Positions 15,874-29,200 of a DNA stretch of 64,000 nt are shown piece after piece (the stretch's first letter is position 1; every line of letters begins with the position of its first letter). The stretch is from Bacteroidia bacterium (lineage in GTDB: Bacteria; Bacteroidota; Bacteroidia; Palsa-965), in NCBI GenBank assembly GCA_025454955.1, contig JALONL010000008.1, positions 236,677-300,676 on the forward strand. The letters are read 5' to 3'. Below the pieces are notes generated by a model. It worked only from the letters and a program-made list of their open reading frames with translations, made no database searches and was not told the DNA's origin. The position numbers and the translations under genes are program-made.

Positions 15874-18660
15874 ATGAAAAAAGTTTTGCTTTCAGCGGCA
15901 ATATTGATGCTCGCCGGTACGGGTATTTGGTGGGCTGTTCAGTCGCAGGCCAATGCGCATACACAACCGCCACGCAGCGGCGAAGGCATGGAGGAAGATG
16001 CACAGGCGCGTATGCAGTACGAGCTTGCACGCCTGGCCGGGCCCGATGGTAAAATTCCCGATCACATACGCGAAAAAGAACTGGCGTTTGCCGCCACGCT
16101 TCCCGGCGATGGCCGCCTGAGCAATGCCCGCACCGCCCTGCAGGCCCAATGGACCAACCGCGGGCCGTGGAATGTGGGCGGACGCACCCGCGCATTTGCC
16201 ATTGACATTGCCAACGAAAATCACCTCATTGCCGGCTCCACCAGCGGCGGAATATGGAACAGCAACGATGCCGGGGCAAGCTGGATAAAACTCACACCCA
16301 ACCTCAGCTACCACGGCATTACCTGTCTGGCACAGGACAAACGCGCAGGCCACACCCAAACCTGGTACGCAGGCTCGGGCGAAGCCTACGGACAATCGGC
16401 CAGCGGCGGCAGTGCCTACTTCCTCGGCAACGGCATTCTCAAAAGCACCGACAACGGCAGCACCTGGACTCCCCTCACCGCCTCGCTCACCAACACCCCG
16501 CAAAGTTTCGATGCATTCTGGGACCTGATCTGGAACATACAAACCGACCACAAAGACACCACCAACGATGTAGTGTATGTGGCCTGCCTCGGTGCCATTT
16601 ACCGAAGCATAAACGGCGGCACCAGCTGGACCACTTTGCGAGGCGGAAGCACATCGGCTTACTCCTACTTCACCGACATTGTGGTCACACCCGACAGTGC
16701 CGTACTCTACGCCACACTCAGCTCCGACGGCCCCCAGCGCGGCATCTGGCGCAGCACCAACCAGGGCACAAACTGGACAAAAATTTCCACACCGCTTTTC
16801 GGCGATTCGCTTTGCAACCGCATTGTGGCCGGGGTAAATCCGTCGAACCCGAACGAAATTTATTTCCTCGCCAACACCAACGGCATTGGTATGCCCGACA
16901 CCAATTACTTTGGCGATATTGAGTGGAATGCACTGTGGCGCTACACCTACCTCGGCGGCAATGGCAGCGGCAGCGGCGGGCAATGGGAAGACCTTTCGGC
17001 CAATGTGCCCACCAACGGACTCGGGCCTTTCGACGATTTCAACGCGCAGGGTTCATACGACCTTGTGGTGGCCGTAAAGCCCGATGATCCGAACACGGTA
17101 TTCATTGGCGGCACCAATATTTACCGCAGCACCAACCGCTTTAACGATACGCAGAACACCACATTCATTGGCGGCTACGAAATTGGCACCTCGCTGCCGC
17201 TGGTAGAAAGCTTCCTCAACCACCACCCCGACCAGCACGGCATTGCCTTTCTGCCCTCGAACCCCGATGTGATGTACAGTGCCAACGACGGCGGCGTATT
17301 CCGCACAGCAGACTGCACCACGCCGCAGGTAAACTGGACATCGCTCAACAACGGCTACCTCACCACACAGTTTTACACCGTGGCACTCGATCACGGCACA
17401 GCGGGAAGCAATATTATTGCCGCAGGGGCGCAGGACAACGGCACCTGGTGGATCAACAATACATCGCCCACCGCTTCATGGGTGCATCCGCGCGGTGGCG
17501 ACGGGTCGTATGTGCAAATAGAAAACGGCGCGGGCATGTATTACTTTTCCATACAAAACGGCAAAGTAAACAAAGCCACGCTCGATGCGGCCGGAAATCC
17601 CACCGCCGTGCGCCGTATAGACCCGATTGGCGGTGAAGACTATCTCTTCATCAATCCCTTTGCACTCGACCCCAACAACCAGAACATCATGTACCTCGCC
17701 GGTGGAAAATACCTCTGGCGAAACAGCAACCTGGCCGGCATTCCGCTCACCAACCAGTGGGACACCATAAGCACCAACTGGACACGCTGGAACGACTCGG
17801 TGCCCACCGCCAACTCGCGCATTACCGCGCTGGCCGTAAGCACCACACCCGCCAACCGCGTGTACTACGGCACCGACCGCCGCCGCGTATATCGTGTAAA
17901 CAATGCCAATACCGGCACGCCCACGCCCACAGACATTACCGACAATACATTCCCCGGCAGCGGCTACGTAAGCAGCATTGCCGTAAACCCCAACAACGCC
18001 GACGAACTGCTGGTAGTGTTCTCCAATTACAGTATCTACAGCCTGTTTTACTCCTCAAACGGCGGCACAAGCTGGAGCCGTGTGGCGGGCAACCTCGAAC
18101 AGGCCCCCAACGGCAGCGGCAACGGCCCCTCGCTGCGATGGGCCACCATAATGCCCGTGAGCGACGGCATGGTTTATCTGGTAGCCACCAGCACCGGCCT
18201 TTACGCCACCGACACACTCATACACAACGCCACCGTATGGGTACGCCAGGGAGAAAACAGCATTGGCGCCGTGGTATGCGACATGATAGACGCACGCACC
18301 AGCGACGGAACAGTAGCTGTAGCCACACACGCCAACGGCATTTACACCGCCACCCTAACCAGCGTAAACGACATAGTAAGCGTGCGCGATATTGCCCCGC
18401 AGCCGGCGGTAGAATTTACACTCTATCCCAACCCCGCCACCGATGTGCTGAACCTGCAGATTACACTCCCGCAAAATGCACAAACCCTGCTCGAACTCTT
18501 AGACGAACGCGGGCGGCTTATACAACGCAAACCTCTTGGCAGAAGGCCGGAAGGCGTGTTGTACGAGCAGTTGAATGTGGACGGATTGCCTGCGGGGATG
18601 TATTATGTTCGGGTGATTTGTGGGGAAATGCAGGGAGTGAAAATGGCGGTTATTCATTAA
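15874..18660 (+). CDS. Secreted Asp-box (sortilin/BNR-like) propeller protein with T9SS sorting domain
   Basis: A 928-residue protein: an N-terminal signal anchor (residues 5-22), a short alpha-helical spacer, then a large beta-propeller. At least five Asp-box motifs are visible, for example SNDAGASW, STDNGSTW, SINGGTSW, STNQGTNW and SSNGGTSW. The C-terminal ~80 residues, starting 'FTLYPNPATDVLNLQI' and ending 'GMYYVRVICGEMQGVKMAVIH', are a T9SS type A sorting domain, so export to the surface is expected. Asp-box propellers occur in sialidases and VPS10/sortilin proteins; no catalytic residues can be assigned. Codon use turns G/T-rich in the last ~120 bases. Confidence 0.9.
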   Translation: MKKVLLSAAILMLAGTGIWWAVQSQANAHTQPPRSGEGMEEDAQARMQYELARLAGPDGKIPDHIREKELAFAATLPGDGRLSNARTALQAQWTNRGPWNVGGRTRAFAIDIANENHLIAGSTSGGIWNSNDAGASWIKLTPNLSYHGITCLAQDKRAGHTQTWYAGSGEAYGQSASGGSAYFLGNGILKSTDNGSTWTPLTASLTNTPQSFDAFWDLIWNIQTDHKDTTNDVVYVACLGAIYRSINGGTSWTTLRGGSTSAYSYFTDIVVTPDSAVLYATLSSDGPQRGIWRSTNQGTNWTKISTPLFGDSLCNRIVAGVNPSNPNEIYFLANTNGIGMPDTNYFGDIEWNALWRYTYLGGNGSGSGGQWEDLSANVPTNGLGPFDDFNAQGSYDLVVAVKPDDPNTVFIGGTNIYRSTNRFNDTQNTTFIGGYEIGTSLPLVESFLNHHPDQHGIAFLPSNPDVMYSANDGGVFRTADCTTPQVNWTSLNNGYLTTQFYTVALDHGTAGSNIIAAGAQDNGTWWINNTSPTASWVHPRGGDGSYVQIENGAGMYYFSIQNGKVNKATLDAAGNPTAVRRIDPIGGEDYLFINPFALDPNNQNIMYLAGGKYLWRNSNLAGIPLTNQWDTISTNWTRWNDSVPTANSRITALAVSTTPANRVYYGTDRRRVYRVNNANTGTPTPTDITDNTFPGSGYVSSIAVNPNNADELLVVFSNYSIYSLFYSSNGGTSWSRVAGNLEQAPNGSGNGPSLRWATIMPVSDGMVYLVATSTGLYATDTLIHNATVWVRQGENSIGAVVCDMIDARTSDGTVAVATHANGIYTATLTSVNDIVSVRDIAPQPAVEFTLYPNPATDVLNLQITLPQNAQTLLELLDERGRLIQRKPLGRRPEGVLYEQLNVDGLPAGMYYVRVICGEMQGVKMAVIH

Positions 18661-18670
18661 TATAAGTCTC

Positions 18671-19510
18671 ATGAAGACGCTCAGGTGGGTTTTCTTTTGT
18701 ATCTGCATTTCACACACTCTGTTTGCACAAAAAGAAACAACAGATAAACTGATAGCTTCTTTGGCAGATGAAATCTGTCAGTATTACACTCCTTTAAAAA
18801 TTTCAGATACTTCAAACTGGGAGAAAAGGCTCAGTCGGGCCATTTTTCAGATAGCTGCCGATAACAATCCATCATTTATAAGGCTTCAGCAACTGACTGC
18901 TTCCGGTCACTCTGTATGCGATACTTTATTAGTGTTACAGGAAAAAATTGTAAGACAGTTCCACGCAGAATGTCCGGCGGGGAAATATATTCCCCAAAAT
19001 AGAATCAATAATTTTTGCCTGCGATACTTTAAGCAGAAAAAAATTATCGACACAATCAATGATGGAACGCTTTACAACTATTACCCGATGCTTGACTGGA
19101 TTGTGGACTCATTAAAAAAGCAAACCACACAAAACTTATTCTACTTTTTTGATAATCATGCCGAAGGGAAAAAGTTTAAACCAACATTCGATACGATAAG
19201 TGAGTTTCTGATTAAGAATAAAATACGTAATGTACTGATCGCGTATTCATTGATTACAAGAGACAGCAGCTTACAAACTCAACATGGTGTGGCTATATCA
19301 TTTTTGCAAATATCCGATACCGGCGGATTAATATGTCAGGGTCAAATTCAATTTTACTTTTATTTTACTTATACTATTTACAAAATAGCAGATTGCCGCT
19401 TGCGGAGTGGAAATGAAATTTCTGAATCGGAACTTAAAAAAATGATTCCGCCACCACCACCGCCACCACCGCCAATGCCGTCGCCTTCAAGTATTCTTCG
19501 CGGACGATGA
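18671..19510 (+). CDS. Exported protein of unknown function with polyproline tail
   Basis: A 279-residue protein with a signal peptide (VFFCICISHTLFAQ) and a mainly alpha-helical body, not recognised as a family. It has five cysteines after the signal peptide. The C-terminus ends in nine consecutive prolines followed by 'MPSPSSILRGR', an unusual disordered tail. The gene starts 10 bases after the T9SS gene and may be co-transcribed. Its base composition is more A+T-rich than its neighbours. Confidence 0.65.
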   Translation: MKTLRWVFFCICISHTLFAQKETTDKLIASLADEICQYYTPLKISDTSNWEKRLSRAIFQIAADNNPSFIRLQQLTASGHSVCDTLLVLQEKIVRQFHAECPAGKYIPQNRINNFCLRYFKQKKIIDTINDGTLYNYYPMLDWIVDSLKKQTTQNLFYFFDNHAEGKKFKPTFDTISEFLIKNKIRNVLIAYSLITRDSSLQTQHGVAISFLQISDTGGLICQGQIQFYFYFTYTIYKIADCRLRSGNEISESELKKMIPPPPPPPPPMPSPSSILRGR

Positions 19511-19650
19511 TTATAAACTGCAGAGCCACAGCCAATGCTGGAAGTAAACGCTCAAATTTCACTTCGCATTTTCCGGTAAATCCCAGAAAAAATTTCAACA
19601 GATTTAATCCCCCGTTCATTTGAAGGCCACTAAAAAACAGATCACTTCAC

Positions 19651-19658
19651 TATATTTG
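19651..19658 (+). promoter_or_regulatory. -7 box TATATTTG
   Basis: A perfect TAnnTTTG match about 62 bases before the ATG at 19721. No TTG is found at the expected distance. Confidence 0.5.
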
Positions 19659-19720
19659 CTTTACAACATCTGAATACATCCCACCCGCGCTTACGATTCA
19701 GAACCAAACCCAATTTCTCT

Positions 19721-20455
19721 ATGCTGAATCGTATTTTTCTATTGTTTTTGCTGTTACCGTTTCTTTCCAACGCACAAACCAACTCGCCCTTTAAATGGGA
19801 ATTTCAGATTGGCACGGTGGCCACTCCGCTACGCGCTTCCAACCCCGACCGCGACCCGACGCAGCAACGCAACAATGTAAGTGAAGTGCGCATAAGCAAC
19901 AGGCAATGGCAGCCGGGCTTTAATGCCGGTATGCAGCTGTATAAAGACGATACGCGGTTTTCGGTGGCTTTCAGCATGTTTCTTTCTTATCACCGACAGA
20001 CATTTTCGTATTACCTGCGTTCGTTTGAAAATGGCAATACAGTAGAACTTTTCAACGAAAATGCCCGCTGGCGCACGGCCTGGATCAATATCACGTTGCG
20101 CGCACGTTATGCGCTGGGACAGAGTGAAAGAATAAATGTATCGGGCGGAGTGTGTGCTTCGCATTTCATACTGAACAACAACGAGGATGTGTTTACCGAA
20201 GTAATTTCACAATCGGCTATTGACCCGCAAACCGGGCAGGTTATCACCACTTCCACCACCGGCACCCGCAATTTGAATTTACCATTGTCGCGGATTAATT
20301 TTGGTTTGTGCGCGGGCGTGGAGGCGCAGGTGAGCAAGTCGGAAAGGCTTCCGCTGAAAGTTGGTTTGCTTTACCTGCATGGCTTTACGAATATTTCAAG
20401 GGATTACTATATCATACATAGCGGATTGAATCTCTCGCTGCTGTTTGACTTTTAA
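19721..20455 (+). CDS. Outer-membrane beta-barrel-like protein
   Basis: A 244-residue protein with a signal peptide (IFLLFLLLPFLSNAQ) and repeated amphipathic strands ending 'GLNLSLLFDF', with a terminal Phe as in outer-membrane barrels. It weakly resembles the proteins at 14147 and 14913 ('INVSGGVCASHFIL', 'FGLCAGVEAQVS'). It has its own -7 box. No specific function can be assigned. Confidence 0.75.
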   Translation: MLNRIFLLFLLLPFLSNAQTNSPFKWEFQIGTVATPLRASNPDRDPTQQRNNVSEVRISNRQWQPGFNAGMQLYKDDTRFSVAFSMFLSYHRQTFSYYLRSFENGNTVELFNENARWRTAWINITLRARYALGQSERINVSGGVCASHFILNNNEDVFTEVISQSAIDPQTGQVITTSTTGTRNLNLPLSRINFGLCAGVEAQVSKSERLPLKVGLLYLHGFTNISRDYYIIHSGLNLSLLFDF

Positions 20456-20546
20456 TACGGGTAACAAAGCAATTTCAGCAAATTTCATCAACACCTCTCC
20501 CTCGTATTTTCCCTTAACCGGAGATGACATTTTCAGCTTCAATTTT

Positions 20547-20554
20547 TATCTTTG
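20547..20554 (+). promoter_or_regulatory. -7 box TATCTTTG
   Basis: A perfect -7 consensus 56 bases before the lipoprotein ATG at 20611, preceded by a T-rich stretch. No clear -33 TTG. Confidence 0.55.
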
Positions 20555-20610
20555 CTCCTCAATTTAACCTCTGAACTCCAAAACCTCACACCGAATTATT
20601 CAATACTTCA

Positions 20611-21150
20611 ATGAAAAACCTCGCCTGTTTATTTCTACTTATTCTCACTTTCAATGCCTGTAATACCGAGCCGAAAGTAAAAACCATTACCATAAAAAAT
20701 CAATATACCTTAAATATTCCCGAACCGTTTACCCCAATTGCCAATCTTAACGAAGAAGCATCCCTGGAATATGGCAATACAGCCGATGATTTTTATGTGA
20801 TTGTAATTGATGAATCAAAATTAAGTTTCAGGGAGGCTCTTGAGTTAAATGGTATCGAAGCAGAATATAAGCCCGATCTACAAGGCTATACCGATATTCT
20901 TATCAATTCGTTGAAACAGGAAATGGTTGATTTCAAAATATCGGAATTAAAAGACACTGTATTGAACAATCTTCCCGCAAAACTTGCCAATATTACCGGC
21001 AAAGTGAATGCTTACGACGTATATTTTCAATATGCCTTTATCGAAGGCCGGAATAATTTTTATCAGGTAATGACCTGGGCCAATTTGAACAAGAAAGACC
21101 GCTACCTGAACGCCATGAACAAGATGGTACGTTCGCTAAAAGAGCTTTAA
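20611..21150 (+). CDS. Lipoprotein of unknown function
   Basis: A 179-residue protein with a lipoprotein signal ending TFNAC (Cys17). The mature part has a 'YTLNIPEPFTPIANLNEEASLEY' opening and a 'DVYFQYAFIEGRNNFYQVMTWA' strand pair. This pattern is seen in PsbP/DUF1795-like domains that start with 'y.i.iP..w', but the match is only suggestive. It is probably anchored in the inner leaflet of the outer membrane. It stands alone between two promoters. Confidence 0.7.
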   Translation: MKNLACLFLLILTFNACNTEPKVKTITIKNQYTLNIPEPFTPIANLNEEASLEYGNTADDFYVIVIDESKLSFREALELNGIEAEYKPDLQGYTDILINSLKQEMVDFKISELKDTVLNNLPAKLANITGKVNAYDVYFQYAFIEGRNNFYQVMTWANLNKKDRYLNAMNKMVRSLKEL

Positions 21151-21243
21151 GAGACTGGCAGGAAATTGCACAGAAGCAGCCGTACACACAACCGGGCGGC
21201 TCCGATGCCAACTTTCAGGCACATACTCTCATTACTACCTTGA

Positions 21244-22899
<1,656 letters not shown>

Positions 22900-23142
22900 G
22901 GTGTCTGGTAGTCTCCGCCAAAGGCTCAGACTACCCAAACATGATTACTCACAGTCTTTTTTGATTTCTTTTTCTGATTTGTGCTGAGTTAATTTTTTCT
23001 CAGTGCAGATACCCTGCTTTTTAGCACAAAAGGTAATCCTTGCATGAAATACCCCTGTTTTACATCGGGTGAGGCTGATGAAATGAACATAATTAAACCA
23101 AGGGATAACATTAAAACAGACTAAGTTATTTATGAACAAATA
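22900..23142. other. Intergenic gap with a hairpin
   Basis: Directly after the ABC-F stop, GGTAGTCT (22907-22914) pairs with AGACTACC (22928-22935), a possible terminator without a T-run. The rest is A+T-rich. A 64-codon reading frame on the - strand has no supporting features. Confidence 0.45.
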
Positions 23143-23172
23143 TTGACTTTTAAATTCTCCGCATTAATTTTG
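23143..23172 (+). promoter_or_regulatory. Promoter of the giant adhesin gene
   Basis: TTG at 23143-23145 and TAATTTTG at 23165-23172 are separated by 19 bases, a full match to the Bacteroidota consensus. Expected transcription starts near 23179, about 40 bases before the ATG at 23218. Confidence 0.75.
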
Positions 23173-23217
23173 TCGTCTCAACAAAAACCCTGTCATAACC
23201 TCAATATACACCCGTTT

Positions 23218-26200
23218 ATGAAATCATTTACAAAACTGCTGTTAGCTGGCAGTCTGGCAATTTCTTTTGTCCCGCTAAGCGCACAACTTAACCTTACACT
23301 GAGGCCTGATACGATTGTATGTCCGGGTACAGATGTGAAACTGAATAGCCAGGTTACTTATCCTCAAACAGAACTCTCGGTGAGTTCGCTGGTTGTGGCA
23401 GGCAGTGCGGCCAACAATACAATAAACGGAATTGCTGCAGATAATGCCGGCAACTATGTAATTACCGGCAGTTTCTCCGGTACGCTTACATTGGGAAATA
23501 CTACGCTAACCAGTGCCGGAGGAGATGACATTTACATCGCCAAATTTAATGCTTCGCATATTCTGCAATGGGCTGTCAGGTCTGGTGGTGTAAACAATGA
23601 GGCTGGAAAGGCTATTGCAATAGATGCCAGTAACAATATCTATGTAACGGGGTATTTCGGAAGTTCTTCAATAACCCTGGGCGCTGCCACTTTATCCAAT
23701 GCCTCACAGACTCCGGGCGTGAACGATATTTTTGTGACTCGTCTGAATCCCAACACCGGTGCAACAGTTTGGGCCCAGAAAGCAGGAGGTCCGAACAATG
23801 ATAATGTAAATGCAATTTTCACCAACAACTCCGGTGTATGGCTTACCGGAGCTTTTACGGGTTCAGCTGCATTTAATACCGGAACAGTTATAGCAATTGG
23901 CGGTACAGCGGATCAGGATTATTTTGTATGTCGTTACGCGGCATCGAATGGCGGATTTAACTGGGTAAGACGGGCCGGTGGTTCAGGAGCCGATGAAGGA
24001 TTTGATCTTGTTGCCGATGGCGCCGGAAATTTAACCGTTACAGGTAAATATGCCGGCAGTGTTCAGTTCGGAACCACGGCTGCACACGCTGTAACTTCTG
24101 TGAATGGCACATTCGATGTATTTTCTGCCAGATATAACAATTCAGGAACATTGCAATGGGTGCGCTCTGCAGGAGGACCGGGTGCAGATGAAGGAAAGGC
24201 GATTACGATGGATGGCGGCGGAAGTTTGTATGTAATGGCATCAACAGGTGCGTCATCACTATTTACCGGAGTTCAGTTTACAGCCCCCGCAAATATTGTT
24301 GCCTGTTATGCCACTTCAGGAACTCAGATTTATGCGCGAAAAGCTATTGAAATCAATAATGGCAGTGTTAATGTAAAAGCATTCAGAAAAAACCCGCTTT
24401 CCAATCAGATAATTGCAGTAGGCGATATTACCGGAACCACAAATACATCTGTTTTATTCGGAGAACAATATATAAATGGAATCTCGGGGTCAAGAAATGC
24501 CTTCACGGCAAATTTTGATATACAACTTAACAACCTGAGTGCACAAATCAGCAGCGCCCCGGATGCCGTTTCGGAAGATGTAAGCTTTAATCCTTCAAAT
24601 GGTTTATGCCACATCGCAGGCACATTTACCGGGAATTTGGGGCTCGGAAATTTATCAGTTACCGGATTGGGCGGAACTGATGGCTTTGTAAGCAAATTAA
24701 ATAATACCACCGTTGCCCCGCCGGTTTATAGCTGGAGCCCGTCAAACCTCATTTTTCCGTCCAACATTTCATCGCCGGTTCATGTGGGTGCAACAACCGA
24801 AACTACCTTTACCCTCACCGTTACGGCAGGAAGTGAAAGCGTTTCGGGAGAAGTAACTATTGGCGTTTTTCCAGTTTTTGCCGATGCAGGATCTGACCAA
24901 AGTATTTGCATAGGATCATCTGCTTTACTGCAGGCCAATGGCGGCATCAGCTATTCGTGGCAGCCTGCAGCCGGTTTAAACGATCCGAATTCAGCCACTC
25001 CCACTGCAACGCCTGTTACCACCACCACATATACATTAACTGCAAATGGTTTTGGATGCAGCACTACTGATCAGGTAGTTATTTCTGTTTTACAAAACCC
25101 TGTAATAAATATTTCTCCTTCTTCGCCGGTAATCTGTGCCGGTAATTCTGTTACACTTACCGCATCCGGCGCATCAGGTTATGTGTGGGCGCATTCTGGT
25201 TCAACAACCGCTTCGGTAACTGTGGCTCCCGTAACTACGACCACATATACCGTTACAGGTACTTCTTCCGGAAACTGCAGCACAACCCGCACCATTACAG
25301 TTGTTGTAAATCCGAACCCGGTTGTTGCAATAAATTCATCTCCTTCATCCACCATCTGTTCCGGATCTTCGGCCACACTCACAGCGAGCGGTGCCGCCAG
25401 CTATATCTGGTCACCCTCAAATCTTACTACCGCATCAATTACGGTATCACCCACTTCAAACACCACATACACTGTTACCGGAACACAAAACGGGTGTAAT
25501 GCCACAGCCACACGTACAATAACGGTTGCTTCCAACCCAACTATAAGCACATCGGCCAGTATAAGTTCTATTTGTCCCGGAGCCACAACTGTTCTTTCCG
25601 CATCAGGAGCAAGCACATATTCGTGGCAACCGGGTAATTTATCAGGCTCGGTAGTTCAGGTTAATCCCACTTCCACCACCACCTACACAGTTACCGGTAC
25701 CAATACGGCAGGTTGTTCACGAACTGCCACACGTACCATTACAGTAAAACAACTTCCGTCGGTAAGCATAAGTGCAAACCGTACAGCAGTTTGTGTGGGG
25801 CAGAGTGTAACACTAACTGCCTCCGGGGCTAACAGTTATGTGTGGCAGCCGGGCAACCTTACAGGAGCTACCCGCACTTTTACACCTGCGGCCACCACCA
25901 CATATACAGTTACCGGCACCACAAACGGTTGTTCTTCCACACAAACCATAATCATTACAGTAGGTACTCCCCCGGCTGTGCTTATATCGGCCAGTCCCAA
26001 CGGGGCTGTATGTACTGGAAGTCCGGTATTGCTTTCAGCATCGGGTGCAGTTTCTTATACCTGGATGCCTGGTAATTTAAGCGGCTCTTCAATAACTGTT
26101 AATCCGGCATCAACCACCACCTATACCGTAACAGGAAACAATAACGGATGTATTGCTACTTCCACGCGTACTGTTGTCGTTAACAATTTGCCGGTAATTA

Positions 26201-29200
26201 ATGCACAGGCTTCTCCGGCAACTCTCTGCTTTGGCACACCCACGGTGTTGTCCGCATCCGGTGCCGATAATTATACCTGGCAACCGGGAAATCTCACCGG
26301 AAACGGGATTTCAGTTACTCCGCTTACCACTACCACCTATACCGTTACCGGTACCAATACGGTTACCGGCTGTTCAGGCACGCAAACAATTGCCGTAACA
26401 GTGAATAATTCATTCAATGTAAGCATCACAGCCTCTGATACAATTATTTGCAGCGGTGAATCCGTAACACTTACAGGCAGCGGTGCCACGAATTATGTAT
26501 GGTTGCCGGAGAATAATACCGGTTCTACTCAAACGTTTTCGCCTAACTTAACAACCACATATACTGTAATCGGTAGTACCGGTTCATGCACTGATACTGC
26601 GACAGTTGATATAGTCGTAAACTCACTTCCCGTTGTCAGCATCACACCGTCTTCTTCTGTTGTTTGCCCGGGCAGTCAGGCTACGCTTACTGCTTCCGGG
26701 GCTTCTGTGTATAGCTGGCAACCCGGCAATCAAACAGGCAGTACATATACTGTTTTCCCGACAGTCAATAGTACCTATACACTCACCGGTACGGATATAA
26801 ATGGATGTACTTCAACCGGTACGGCTTCTATTGGCATTCAAAGTGTGCCGGTAATTAATGCACAGGCTTCTCCGGCAACTGTCTGCTTTGGCACACCCAC
26901 GGTGTTATCCGCATCCGGTGCCGATACTTATACCTGGCAACCGGGAAACCTCACCGGAAACGGGATTTCAGTTACTCCGCTTACCACTACCACCTATACC
27001 GTTACCGGTACCAATACGGTTACCGGCTGTTCAGGCACGCAAACAATTACCGTAACAGTGGATAATGCATTTAATGTAAGCATCGCAGCCACTGATACAA
27101 TTATTTGCAGCGGTGAATCCGTAACACTTACGGGCAGTGGTGCCACAAACTATGTATGGTTGCCGGAGAATACTACCGGTGCAACACAAACGTTTTCGCC
27201 TAACTCAACAACCACATATACTGTAATCGGTAGCACCGGTTCATGCACTGATACTGCAACAGTTGCTATAGTCGTAAACTCACTTCCCGTTGTCAGCATT
27301 ACACCGTCTTCTTCTGTTATTTGCCAAGGTAGTCAGGCTACGCTCACTGCTTCCGGGGCGGCTTCTTACACATGGCAGCCGGGTAATCTCAGCGGCAGCG
27401 CGGTTAGTGTTTCTCCTACGGTCAACAGTACCTATACACTCACCGGTACGGATATAAACGGATGTACTTCAACCAGTACAACTTTTGTTGGTGTTCAAAA
27501 TCCCCCTCCTCCGGTTGTGATTTTTCAAAGCCCGTCTAATGCAGCTGTGTGTGAAGGAACTTCTATTACCCTCACTGCACCCTGGCAAAGTGCCAGCACA
27601 TATAACTGGCAGCCCGGCAATTTGAGTGGACAATCGGTTTCGGTTTCACCTGCTGATACTACAGTATATACAGTTACCCGAATTACAAACGGAGTATGTA
27701 TATCAACTGCTACAGTTCAGGTTAATATTTTACCCAAACCCGAATTATTTATTTCGGCAGCAGATACACAGGCATGTCCGGGAACAACTGACACACTTTT
27801 CTTCAGTGGCAGTAATTACACTTCGATTAATTTTTATTACAGCCTGAACGGATCGGGACAAGCTGTTACAAATAATTTTTATCCCGCATATATATATTAT
27901 AATTCTCCACAAGGGACTAATTACTATGCAATAGCCACATCTGCAAATGGTTGCAGGGATACAGCCACGTTTATCTACGCAGTTGCGCCTGAGTCATCAA
28001 TTATGGTAAGAGAAATAACCACTAATGAGAATTTTTATTATTCATGTACCAATGATACCATTACTGTTCAGGTTACTTCATCGAATGGTAATGCGTTGTG
28101 GGAATGGGATAACGATACTTCATTAATAAAAACAATCATACTAGCCGATACTTTTGCCATATACTATGTTTCAACTACCGATACTTTCGGCTGTACAGCC
28201 AGTTCAGCATTTTATGGTGGCACACTAAACGCTGATGTTCAGGAATTTTATATTAATGCAGACACTACAGCCATTTGTCCGCAATCAGTTGTTAATATTT
28301 CACATATTGACAATACATATATGTATGAAATTGTTTGGCTGCCCAATGGCAGCAGTGTCACAGAGCCTGTGTATTCTAATTATCTGGATGTTTATGTGGG
28401 TGCTGTACCTGAAACAATTACAGTGAGAATCGTACCTTACATTTGCCCTGATGATACAGCCTGGAAAACCATAATATTAAGGCCAAACATACCTGCCGGT
28501 GGCCTTGTCCCATCTATAGTACTTCCTTTTGACACTATTTGTAATGATACAGCCTCTGTTGTTTTCCTTCCCCCGCTTACTCAGACTAATGCCATATATT
28601 TTCTCAGGTCTTTAAACGTCACACCTTTTACAGATTCCGTAATTTCAAATGGTATAATTGACGTACAACAACTTACTCCGGGAATGTATGCTTTGTTTTG
28701 TAAACAAACTTTTACGGCAGCCGACAGTATAAATATTTGTGAATATTATACAGGAGATGATTTCTGGGTATTTGATTGTTTCGATCTTCAACTTACCGCG
28801 TCGTCAGATACTGTTTGTGCCGGCGATTCAATCACTCTTACAGCTTCCGGAACAGGTAGTTATCGCTGGTTACCCTCGCTGCAAACAGGGCCTCAACTTA
28901 CAGTTGCACCCAATACAACCACAACCTACAGCGTAATTGGTACTGAACAAGATGGCGATGAAGATACACTTTCAGTAACCATAGTGGTTAACCCCTTGCC
29001 TGTTATTACGGCATTTGGCCCCACATCAGCAGAATGCAGTGGTAGTCCGGTACAAATTCATGCAACCGGAGCTGATAATTATACCTGGATGCCCGGCAAC
29101 CTTACAGGCGATACGGTTATTGTGACACCGGAAAATAATCAACGCACATTTATAGTAACGGGCAGCGATGCCAATGGCTGTATTTCTTCCGATTCTCTAA

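Noticed and set aside
22945..23139. 64-codon - strand frame between the ABC-F and adhesin genes
   Set aside because: No promoter box, no homology-like motif, and it overlaps the upstream region of the adhesin gene.
23143..23217. TTG codon at 23143 as the start of the giant adhesin
   Set aside because: That TTG is the -33 element of a full TTG-N19-TAATTTTG promoter, and a signal peptide begins at the ATG at 23218.
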